This document shows positions 8,108 through 14,973 of a stretch of DNA of 40,788 nucleotides, piece by piece. The notes beneath the pieces were generated by a model. That model was given only the letters and a program-made list of their open reading frames with translations. It was not told the DNA's origin and did not search any database. The translations under genes were made by a program, and so were the position numbers. How positions within the stretch are numbered: the first letter of the stretch is position 1; every line of letters begins with the position of its first letter. Source of the DNA: an uncultured Mucilaginibacter sp. (GTDB lineage Bacteria; Bacteroidota; Bacteroidia; Sphingobacteriales; Sphingobacteriaceae); the NCBI RefSeq assembly GCF_946481715.1, contig NZ_CAMLOV010000029.1, positions 1-40,788 of the forward strand, read 5' to 3'.

Positions 8108-9037
8108 ATGAAAATTAGAACAACAATGAAACAGCTATTGGTTACCCTGCTGTTCTCGGCTTTAATCGCTAATGTTTTCGCAGCGGTTACTCCGGCTAAC
8201 CCCCCGTCAAATTTTAAGCATCAGTACGCGACCGTAAACAATGTGAAGATCCATTATGTGATTGGTGGCAAAGGTGAACCTTTGCTGCTGATACACGGCT
8301 TTGGCCAAAACTGGTATATGTGGAACAGGCTGCTGCCCGAATTATCCAAACACTTCACCGTGATAGCTCCTGACATGCGCGGTGTAGGAGAATCGGGCAA
8401 ACCCGCAGCTGGCTATGATAAAAAGAATATGGCGGTAGACATGCATGAGCTGATGAAGAAATTAGGCTACCAGCATGTAAACGTTGTGGGGCACGACATC
8501 GGCCTGATGGTAGCTTATGCATATGCCGCCCAATTTCCGGGTGATGTGAAAAAACTCGCTTTACTGGACGCTTTGCTGCCGGGCATTGAGCCTGTTTGGG
8601 GCCAGGTAAAAGCGCAGGCCTGGTGGTTTGGCTTTTTCGCGCAGCCGCATGCCGGGGAATTGGTTTCGGGCAAAGCAGGCCTTTTCTTAACAGATTTTTG
8701 GCCGGTGGTAGGTTTTAAAAAAAATGCATTTAACGCAGCAGAACGTAAAGAATTTATTCGTGCTTATTCGGTGCCGGGTGCAACTACCGGCGCATTCCAT
8801 TGGTTTGGCTATTTTAACCAGGACGCTAAAGATAATCTTGAATTTGCCAAACACAAAATAACCATGCCTGTACTGGCCATGGGCTCAGATCATTTTGCCG
8901 CCCCATTCCTGGCAACACACACCAGGCTGGTGGCTACTAACGTGCAGGAATCGGTCATCAAAGATTCGGGCCACTGGGTGGTGCAGGAAAACACACCGCA
9001 GGTCCAAAAAGACCTGCTGGCATTTTTACTAAAGTAA
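8108..9037 (+). CDS. Exported alpha/beta hydrolase with Asp nucleophile (epoxide hydrolase/dehalogenase-like)
   Basis: A 309-aa alpha/beta hydrolase with a signal peptide (cut near VFA|AVT, about residue 25). The oxyanion turn HGF is at 63-65; the elbow GHDIG places an aspartate, Asp130, where esterases have serine, and the base is His289 (DSGHW). An Asp nucleophile is characteristic of epoxide hydrolases and haloalkane/fluoroacetate dehalogenases; the choice between them cannot be made from the visible cap region, which is rich in Trp, Phe and Tyr. The annotated ATG has a second in-frame ATG at residue 7 (8126), which would give a more standard signal peptide. It ends the exported hydrolase run. 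Confidence 0.85.
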   Translation: MKIRTTMKQLLVTLLFSALIANVFAAVTPANPPSNFKHQYATVNNVKIHYVIGGKGEPLLLIHGFGQNWYMWNRLLPELSKHFTVIAPDMRGVGESGKPAAGYDKKNMAVDMHELMKKLGYQHVNVVGHDIGLMVAYAYAAQFPGDVKKLALLDALLPGIEPVWGQVKAQAWWFGFFAQPHAGELVSGKAGLFLTDFWPVVGFKKNAFNAAERKEFIRAYSVPGATTGAFHWFGYFNQDAKDNLEFAKHKITMPVLAMGSDHFAAPFLATHTRLVATNVQESVIKDSGHWVVQENTPQVQKDLLAFLLK

Positions 9038-9240
9038 TTACTCATCTCAAACATCAACAATTTGCCTTATGCAACTGTTAAACAGTGGTGGTTATCGCAA
9101 TGCAGGTGTTTAATAGTAAAGTTCAATTATATTAAACAATCTTAAGTACAGAGAGGAAATATGTCGTGCGTTTCACCTGACTTATGGTTTCTCGATCAAA
9201 TAACAATAATAGTTACATATTGCATTAATCTTGAAATATT

Positions 9241-10035
9241 ATGGATCTGCACTTAGAAAACAAAAAAGCACTGGTTACCGGTTCTACCGCCGGGATAGGT
9301 TATGCCATCGCCCTCCAATTAGCAAAGGAAGGCGCCGAAGTGATTGTTAATGGGCGTACGGCCGAACGGGTGGATAAAGCAGTAGCACAAATTAAAACCG
9401 AGAGTGCAAACGATAAAGTGAGTGGCGTAATTGCTGATTTTACAAGCGTTGAATCTATCAACAACCTGATCACGCAAATACCACAGATAGATATCCTGAT
9501 CAATAACGTGGCCGTCTTTGAGCCCAAAGCTTTCGCCAATATCACCGATGAGGATTGGCTGCGTTTTTATGAGATAAATGTACTAAGCGGTATTCGTTTG
9601 GCCCGTGCCTACTTCGGTCAAATGTTAAATAATGGCTGGGGACGGATCATTTTTATATCGAGCGAGTCGGCAATACAGATCCCCGAAGAAATGATACATT
9701 ACGGAATGACCAAAACCGCCCAACTGGCGGTTGCCCGCGGCCTGGCCGAACTGACCAAAGGTACCGCGGTTACCGTAAATTCTGTGCTACCCGGGCCTAC
9801 TTTATCAGAAGGCGTTGGGGGCTTTATCGACAACCTGGCCAGAGATCAAAACAAAACTACCGAACAGGTGGAAGCCGATTTCTTTAAAACCATTCGGCCT
9901 ACGTCCATCATTCAGCGTTTTCTGAGCACCAGCGAAGTGGCAAACATGGTCACGTACGTGGCCAGTCCATTGGCTTCCGCTACCAATGGTGCTGCCATCA
10001 GGGCCGAAGGTGGTTTGTTGAAAGGAGCTGTTTAG
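9241..10035 (+). CDS. SDR family NAD(P)-dependent oxidoreductase
   Basis: A 264-aa classical short-chain dehydrogenase/reductase, complete. The cofactor loop TGSTAGIG is at residues 13-20, NNVA (the NNAG equivalent) at 88-91, the catalytic Ser at 140/141 and the YxxxK pair Tyr154/Lys158. The C-terminal half holds PGPT and the GGLLKG end typical of the fold. It is cytoplasmic. It lies 203 nt downstream of the hydrolase run, so it may have its own promoter, although the theme (oxidation or reduction of a small molecule) fits the cassette. It is convergent with the response regulator gene; a strong hairpin lies between them. Confidence 0.92.
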   Translation: MDLHLENKKALVTGSTAGIGYAIALQLAKEGAEVIVNGRTAERVDKAVAQIKTESANDKVSGVIADFTSVESINNLITQIPQIDILINNVAVFEPKAFANITDEDWLRFYEINVLSGIRLARAYFGQMLNNGWGRIIFISSESAIQIPEEMIHYGMTKTAQLAVARGLAELTKGTAVTVNSVLPGPTLSEGVGGFIDNLARDQNKTTEQVEADFFKTIRPTSIIQRFLSTSEVANMVTYVASPLASATNGAAIRAEGGLLKGAV

Positions 10036-10080
10036 GTTTGGCCGGTGCATTTTGCTATTCGTTATAGAAAAGTCGTGGGT

Positions 10081-10115
10081 GCCGAAATCGGTTCAGTGCA
10101 TAGCCCGATTTCGGC
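10081..10115. terminator. Long perfect hairpin between convergent genes
   Basis: GCCGAAATCGG (10081-10091) pairs perfectly with CCGATTTCGGC (10105-10115) around a 13-nt loop. It lies in the 308-bp gap (10036-10343) between the convergent SDR and response-regulator genes, where a bidirectional terminator is expected. There is no clean U-tract on the plus side; on the minus side a short T-rich stretch (CTTTTCT) follows a few bases beyond the stem. The rest of the gap shows no gene. Confidence 0.5.
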
Positions 10116-10343
10116 TCTGAGCAGTTGCTGAAGGACCGTTGAATAATTATTTAATTTTCGGACAGCAATTGCATAAAAATAGGCAGGGACTTGCTATACG
10201 ACCTCTTATAATTTCACGGATTATTGGTTCGCATGGGAAAAGCGAATGGTAAAAACGACGGAATCACATTACTGGAACACTTTTGAATTGTTTGCACAAA
10301 CTTTTGAGATTCAGCCGATACATAGAAATATCCGCTTCCTGCC

Positions 10344-11000
10344 CTATATCTTTATCAACCCGTTCTTCAGTGCCGATATCACCAGTGCTGTGCGCGATTT
10401 GGTTTCGAACTTTTGGAACAGCGATTCGCGGTAGTTATCGATGGTGTGCGGGCTAAGGCACATTTGGTCGGCAATTTGTTTGTAGGTAAGGTCTGAGCAG
10501 CAAAGCTCCAGGAAACGGAGCTCGTTGGCGGTAAGGTCTGAGTAATCGTTTTTTAGTTGCTGTTTGTTTTGGATATTGCGCAGCAACTTGCCCGATACCA
10601 GTTCGTTGATGTAAAAGCTGTGCTCGTTTATGCCGGAAATGGCGTTCACCAGGTCGGCCACTTTGCTTTGTTTTAGCATATAGCCGCCCGCGCCGCTCTT
10701 CAGCATCTCTATAATGGGCTTATCTTCCTCAAACATGCTCAGGGCAAGCACGTTGGTATCAGGGTAATTTTGTTTAAGCCATTTGGTGCTTTCGTACCCA
10801 TCCATTATGGGCATGGTAATATCCATTAATACAACGGCCGGCGGCGCCTGTTTGGCTATCTTCTGTATCATATCGGCGCCGTTGCTGGCATCAAACACAA
10901 CGTTTATGCGGCCGCTCTCGGTAAGCAGGTTTACCAGCCCCTGCCTAAATAGGGTATGGTCGTCAACAATGGCGATGTCAATTTTGTCGGGGGAGGACAT
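10344..11000 (-). CDS. NarL/FixJ-family response regulator
   Basis: A 218-aa two-component response regulator. The receiver domain (about 1-125) has the acidic pair Asp13/Asp14 (IVDDH), the phosphoacceptor Asp60 (VVLMD) and the conserved Lys110 (GYMLK). The C-terminal LuxR-type helix-turn-helix (about 150-212) reads LTANELRFLELCC then KQIADQMCLSPHTIDNYR. It would bind DNA when phosphorylated by the kinase encoded 12 nt upstream in the same operon. Its targets are unknown; the divergent collar genes at 13517 are candidates only by position. Confidence 0.95.
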   Translation of the reverse strand: MSSPDKIDIAIVDDHTLFRQGLVNLLTESGRINVVFDASNGADMIQKIAKQAPPAVVLMDITMPIMDGYESTKWLKQNYPDTNVLALSMFEEDKPIIEMLKSGAGGYMLKQSKVADLVNAISGINEHSFYINELVSGKLLRNIQNKQQLKNDYSDLTANELRFLELCCSDLTYKQIADQMCLSPHTIDNYRESLFQKFETKSRTALVISALKNGLIKI

Positions 11001-11012
11001 GGTAATTATTCG

Positions 11013-11801
11013 TTAATAAGGTACTGTAATGACAATAACAGAACCAGCGCCTCGGGTAGATTCTATCGAGGCGGTACCACTAATAATGGCAGCGCGTTTC
11101 TTGATATTATACAGCCCCATACCGGTTTTGCGTTTCAGGGTTGCATCAACATCAAAGCCTACGCCGTTATCGCGTATGGTGAGTTTCAGGGCTCCTTCAA
11201 ACTGCTCCAAATTAACAAATATTTCTGTTGCCTTTGAGTGCTGGATGATATTATTTATAATTTCCTGAAAAAGGCGGAACATAATGGTCTCTTTACCAGC
11301 ATCGTCTGTAAAAGACTCAAACGTTGGTTTTTTAAAGCTGATGGTAAAGCGGTCGCTGCGTTTCATCCAGTCCAGCTCAAACTCAATGGCCGAAAACAGC
11401 CCCCGGCTAAGCAATTCTTCGCTGTGCAGCATCCGCGATAGCGCTTTTACCTCTTTAGTGCTGCGGGCGGTGAGATCCTCCACCAAAGCAATTTTTTCGG
11501 CCGTTTTGGCTTTATCGTTCAGGTCGATAGAACTTAGGGTAATAGTGGTGAGGCTCAGCAGCTGGCCAATATTATCGTGCAGATCGTAAGCGATGGTTTT
11601 AAGGGTTTGCTCCTGTACCTCCATCTGGGTGCGCAGCAGTTCGGTTTCTAAAGTTTTTACCATGGCCGTTTTTTCTTCTTCGTGTTTTTTCTTTTTTCGG
11701 TTATATAGCAGCACATACCGTATCAGGAAGATAGGGGCAATGAGGAAAATGATGGAGGTTAGCCCTATTAACGAAACGATCTCCTTTGACGATATCGGCA
11801 T
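11013..11801 (-). CDS. HisKA_3-type sensor histidine kinase
   Basis: A 262-aa membrane-anchored kinase. One transmembrane helix lies at about residues 8-33, followed by a basic stop (NRKKKKHEEEK) and a coiled coil (about 40-70). The phosphoacceptor His75 is in the DLHDNIGQ box of the NarX/DesK class; the ATPase domain has the N box around Asn183/Asn184 (IINNIIQH), G1 DNGVGFD at 211-217 and G2 TGMGLYNI at 226-233. It has no extracytoplasmic sensor of its own, so the overlapping upstream membrane protein or the lipoprotein may supply the input. Its start overlaps the upstream gene by 34 nt, implying translational coupling. Confidence 0.94.
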   Translation of the reverse strand: MPISSKEIVSLIGLTSIIFLIAPIFLIRYVLLYNRKKKKHEEEKTAMVKTLETELLRTQMEVQEQTLKTIAYDLHDNIGQLLSLTTITLSSIDLNDKAKTAEKIALVEDLTARSTKEVKALSRMLHSEELLSRGLFSAIEFELDWMKRSDRFTISFKKPTFESFTDDAGKETIMFRLFQEIINNIIQHSKATEIFVNLEQFEGALKLTIRDNGVGFDVDATLKRKTGMGLYNIKKRAAIISGTASIESTRGAGSVIVITVPY

Positions 11802-12442
11802 ATTGATGAAAATGACCAGAATGAGTACAGTATTATATTAAGCACATTAAAAATAATGTAACGGATAGAGCCATTGTACGTTGATACCTCGTTTTGTGAA
11901 AGGTAATCGAAAAAAATATTACAGGCGGTGCTGCCAAAGTAAAAAAACAAGGCCCCGCTTACCCACCAAAACTCGCCCGAACTAAGCAGCGGCTCGTAGC
12001 GTTCGTCGGTAAGTTTAAGGTAATAAAACCACAGGCAGGCCAGTACAAACACTATAGACATACCCGCTGCAGAAAATGCCGCAAACTCTTTAAAATGGGT
12101 AAACCACAGTTCTGCAGTGTACATCAGCGCAAACGTAGCCAGCCAGCCATACAGCCATTTTATGCTGTAGCCATAAGGCTTAAGCAGGTTGTAAAAAAAT
12201 ATGCTTGTAAAACTGCACTCGGCCAGCACAAAAATATTATACAGCTGCAAGTTGGGCATGCCGTACACCTTGCGCATTACCAGCCCCGTAGTTTCGGTGC
12301 AAAAGGTAAGCAGCAGGTAAAACATAAATAGCCGCCAGGCTGCGCTTTTATCCCGGTAAAGGAATATAAGCGCAGCCAGGAAGCACAAAAACTCGGCCGC
12401 CGTATTTAGCGTAATTAATTTGCTTAGCTGTACAGGTACCAT
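11768..12442 (-). CDS. Multi-pass membrane protein, putative sensor partner
   Basis: A 224-aa integral membrane protein with about six or seven hydrophobic segments (for example AAEFLCFLAALIFLY, LFMFYLLLTF, WLATFALMYTA, MSIVFVLACLWFYYLKL, YIIFNVLNIILYSFW) and a short basic C-terminus (CRYRQRRSFR). I recognise no named family. It sits between a lipoprotein gene (6 nt gap) and a histidine kinase (34 nt overlap), an arrangement that suggests it senses a membrane or periplasmic signal for the kinase, which lacks a sensor domain. That role is inference from context. Confidence 0.75.
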   Translation of the reverse strand: MVPVQLSKLITLNTAAEFLCFLAALIFLYRDKSAAWRLFMFYLLLTFCTETTGLVMRKVYGMPNLQLYNIFVLAECSFTSIFFYNLLKPYGYSIKWLYGWLATFALMYTAELWFTHFKEFAAFSAAGMSIVFVLACLWFYYLKLTDERYEPLLSSGEFWWVSGALFFYFGSTACNIFFDYLSQNEVSTYNGSIRYIIFNVLNIILYSFWSFSSICRYRQRRSFR

Positions 12443-12448
12443 GTTATA

Positions 12449-13030
12449 TTATTGTATAAGCGTTGCGCCTAATGCCGGGCAATTGCTTGGCGGCGGGCAT
12501 ATTTCGCCGCGGTTTTCGGGGCCGGCGGTGCCGCCTACAATAATAAGCGGGCCGCTGCTATTGCTAACACCCTGTTTGGTATAGCTATCCCAATGCAGCC
12601 CTTTTTGGCCAAGGGTATCTTTTGGCACGGTTGATACCATGATGAGTGTGTTGTAACCTAAGTAACGCGGGTCAGGGTTGTTGGCGGTACCGCCAAGTTT
12701 TGCGGGGTATGCGGCAAAGTAAAAGCGTACGCCGTCGCCGTTCTCTTTCTCCATATTGGCCAGCATTGCCTGCAGTTTTGCTTTGGGGAACCAAACCGTG
12801 CGTGAGTTTGGTACCGGCACCGGTTTGCCATCGGACGCTATAGAATCTACCGTGCCGGCTTTATAGTTGCCTACGTACTGTTTGGCGGTGTCAACGCTCA
12901 GGATGTCCTTTGGGTCGATACCGCTTACGGTAGCGGCCGAATCGGCAGCCGGCGGGGTGGTTTTTGATTGGCACGATGCCAGGGCGATGCCTGCGAATGC
13001 CATTAGTACGAGGGATTGTTTGATTGTCAT
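12449..13030 (-). CDS. Putative lipoprotein, first gene of the signalling operon
   Basis: A 193-aa exported protein with a type II signal sequence: MTIKQSLVLMAFAGIALASC, with the lipobox cysteine at residue 20, followed by a flexible Ala/Thr/Ser/Pro stretch. The mature part contains GVRFYFAAYPAKLGG and YNTLIMVSTV strands and ends with ENRGEICPPPSNC, a Pro-rich element with two cysteines that may form a disulfide. I recall similar uncharacterised lipoproteins in Bacteroidota, often beside a membrane protein, but can name no function. It leads a tight minus-strand operon with the membrane protein, kinase and regulator, so it may be a signal-binding or regulated component. Confidence 0.75.
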   Translation of the reverse strand: MTIKQSLVLMAFAGIALASCQSKTTPPAADSAATVSGIDPKDILSVDTAKQYVGNYKAGTVDSIASDGKPVPVPNSRTVWFPKAKLQAMLANMEKENGDGVRFYFAAYPAKLGGTANNPDPRYLGYNTLIMVSTVPKDTLGQKGLHWDSYTKQGVSNSSGPLIIVGGTAGPENRGEICPPPSNCPALGATLIQ

Positions 13031-13516
13031 AACGTTATTTATTTAAGGTTACCGAAAGTGGTTATTTGCAAGCATATTCACAAAAACTAAGCAGCCTTTT
13101 TTTACCCCTAAAACACCCCCTTAAAAAAGCTGATTACGCCCTGTTACAGCTTTTAACTTGAACCTACATTTGGGAGATAATAAATAATTAATGTTAAGGG
13201 AATCAGCCGGGGCATAACCGGGAACATTAATGTACCGGTTATATCTGGTTGATGCTTTAAACAACAACACGGTGCTATTTACATGGTTAAACATTTAATT
13301 GCCGATTAAAATAATATTCCTAAATGGAATAAATAGTGTTTAATAAAACGTATACAAAGTATCTACATTGATTTACTAATGTGTTGGTAGTAAGTTGATT
13401 AAATTGAAAGAACGCTGTAATTAATATTAAATATTTCTTTTACTTACAAATTAATATATTACATTTACACACCAAAAATTATAAACCTTTAACAATAACC
13501 CTAATTAATTTAAACT
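13031..13516. other. Divergent intergenic region
   Basis: A 486-bp AT-rich gap between the divergently transcribed lipoprotein operon and the first collar gene; both promoters should be here. A plus-strand TACATTTG (13165-13172) matches the Bacteroidota -7 consensus TAnnTTTG but lacks a clear -33 element and lies 345 bp from the collar ATG; a weaker TACATTTA is at 13460-13467. An interrupted palindrome is listed separately. No coding frame is convincing. Confidence 0.45.
13214..13242. promoter_or_regulatory. 29-bp interrupted palindrome, candidate operator
   Basis: ATAACCGG (13214-13221) and CCGGTTAT (13235-13242) are perfect inverted arms around 13 bp that itself contains the palindrome ACATTAATGT (13224-13233). 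It lies between the two-component operon and the collar genes, a natural place for a response-regulator or repressor site. No flanking T-run argues against a terminator. Confidence 0.4.
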
Positions 13517-14071
13517 ATGGAACCCTTACTTGGAGAGATCAAAATGTTTGCCGGCAACTTTGCGCCTAATGGCTGGTTTACCTGCGAAGGGCAGAGTTTG
13601 TCTATAAGCCAGTTCCAGGCTTTATTTAGTATACTGGGCACCACTTATGGCGGTGATGGTGTTACTTACTTTAAATTGCCGGATCTGCGCGGCTCTTTCC
13701 CTACACAGTGCAGTAACATTAGCGGCTCTCACATAGGCGGCACTTATTCATTGGGTCAGGTTGGCGGTAATCTGCAGGTTACTTTAAATGCGCAGCAAAT
13801 GCCTGCACACACACACACTTTACAGGCCGTTGCCGCTGCTGCCAACCAGGCTTCTCCAGAGGGCAATTATCTTTCTATCCATGTAGACGGCGTAACTGGT
13901 AATCCGGATAGCCTTTATAACGACTTTTCGGACAAAACTTTGCCAATAGTAAACTTAAATACTGCGAGTGCTTTGCCTGCCGGCAGCAACCAACCTTTGA
14001 ATATAACACCCCCGTTTTTGGCCATGCAATTTATTATTGCCTGGTCAGGTATTTACCCTTCCAGGCCGTAA
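13517..14071 (+). CDS. Phage tail collar domain protein (MdpB-like), copy 1
   Basis: A 184-aa protein of the tail-collar/microcystin-dependent-protein type. The collar domain (about residues 5-65) has the standard pattern: GEIKMFAGNFAPNGW, then CEGQSLSISQFQALFSILGTTYGGDG and FKLPDLRG. A histidine cluster HTHT follows near residue 97, then a variable region, and it ends with WSGIYPSRP. In phage T4, collar-type and long-fibre tips are trimeric receptor-binding elements, and HxH motifs bind metal in the gp37 tip. There is no signal peptide. It is paired with a close paralog 52 nt downstream that has a similar leader. Confidence 0.88.
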   Translation: MEPLLGEIKMFAGNFAPNGWFTCEGQSLSISQFQALFSILGTTYGGDGVTYFKLPDLRGSFPTQCSNISGSHIGGTYSLGQVGGNLQVTLNAQQMPAHTHTLQAVAAAANQASPEGNYLSIHVDGVTGNPDSLYNDFSDKTLPIVNLNTASALPAGSNQPLNITPPFLAMQFIIAWSGIYPSRP

Positions 14072-14106
14072 CTAATATTAAAACTAAACACTATAAACCC
14101 TAACAC

Positions 14107-14127
14107 TTAATTAATTTAAAACTATGG
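14107..14127 (+). repeat. Duplicated translation leader of the collar pair
   Basis: The bases just before the second collar gene (TTAATTAATTTAAAACTATGG, near 14107-14126) closely match those before the first (CTAATTAATTTAAACTATGG, 13501-13520). The shared leader plus coding similarity indicates a tandem duplication that included the translation start region. The A/T-rich leader without a Shine-Dalgarno site is typical of highly expressed Bacteroidota genes. Confidence 0.6.
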
Positions 14128-14669
14128 ATCAATACATGGCCTCTCTCATGCTTTTTGCGGGCAACTTCGCACCAAAAGGCTGGTTCTTTTGCGACGGAAC
14201 CTTATTACCAATAAGTCAATATTCAGCGCTATTCTCGCTTATCGGTACAACATATGGCGGCGACGGCCAAACTACTTTTGCGCTTCCCGATCTGAGGGGC
14301 CGTGCACCGGTGCATCCGGGCCAGGGCAGGGGGTTGTCTAATTACTATGAAGGGCAAATGGCCGGGTCGGAAAGCGTAACTCTAACCCAGCAGCAGCTAC
14401 CCTCTCATACGCATGCACTGCAGGGGGTAAGTACCGCGGCCAACCAGTCGGACCCGCTTAATAATTTTATCTCGGTACCTATTGAAGGTACCAGTGGTAA
14501 CCCTCTTTCTACCTACAACGATGGTACTGATCCTGTATTTGCGCTTGCGGCGTTAAATCCAAAAAGTGTTTCTTTCACCGGCGGTAACCAGCCGGTACAA
14601 ATTTTATCGCCGGTATTGGCAATAAACTATATTATTTGCTGGGACGGAATATACCCGAGCAGGCCATAA
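14124..14669 (+). CDS. Phage tail collar domain protein (MdpB-like), copy 2
   Basis: A 181-aa paralog of the preceding gene. The collar domain (about 4-66) has LMLFAGNFAPKGWFFCDG, then SALFSLIGTTYGGDG and FALPDLRGRAPVHPG. The HTHA pair is near residue 94 (LPSHTHALQG) and the end is WDGIYPSRP, shared with copy 1. No signal peptide is seen. A strong rho-independent terminator lies 12 nt after the stop, so the pair forms its own unit and is not co-transcribed with the giant T9SS gene. These two belong to a different sub-class from the seven collar genes after 36 kb, which end in YIIFAG. Confidence 0.88.
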   Translation: MDQYMASLMLFAGNFAPKGWFFCDGTLLPISQYSALFSLIGTTYGGDGQTTFALPDLRGRAPVHPGQGRGLSNYYEGQMAGSESVTLTQQQLPSHTHALQGVSTAANQSDPLNNFISVPIEGTSGNPLSTYNDGTDPVFALAALNPKSVSFTGGNQPVQILSPVLAINYIICWDGIYPSRP

Positions 14670-14681
14670 TTAAATATTAGC

Positions 14682-14717
14682 AGCAGCGCCTTCTTCAAAT
14701 AATGGGGCGCTGCTTTT
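14682..14717 (+). terminator. Rho-independent terminator after the collar pair
   Basis: AGCAGCGCC (14682-14690) pairs with GGCGCTGCT (14706-14714) across a 15-nt loop and is followed by TTT. A 9-bp GC-rich stem plus a T-tract 12 nt after a stop codon is a typical intrinsic terminator. The rest of the gap to 14973 (about 255 bp) shows no convincing gene. Confidence 0.75.
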
Positions 14718-14973
14718 CACTTAGCATTAGTTGCGAGGCACCTAAGCCCTGCAATTTAGCCATAATATACCCGGCCAAACGGTCGGTACCATTAACTCGC
14801 AAATAACAAGTTTTATACCGCCCGTATTAATAAACGGTGCCAGGCAAAACTTTATAGATATAATACCTGCACCGCGGCCCGGCATGCAGTTTTTACGGTT
14901 GAAACGGGCAAACATTAACATTAAAGTATAGCGGCGCTGCCGTAAAACAAACACTACTACTTAAGTAAGCATT

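Noticed and set aside
10246..10434. 62-aa plus-strand frame overlapping the end of the response regulator gene
   Set aside because: Half of it is antisense to a certain gene and the start context is weak.
14742..14954. 70-aa minus-strand frame between the terminator and the giant gene, and a faint resemblance of this gap to a third collar gene end
   Set aside because: The translation looks unlike a protein family and the collar resemblance is only a few bases long.
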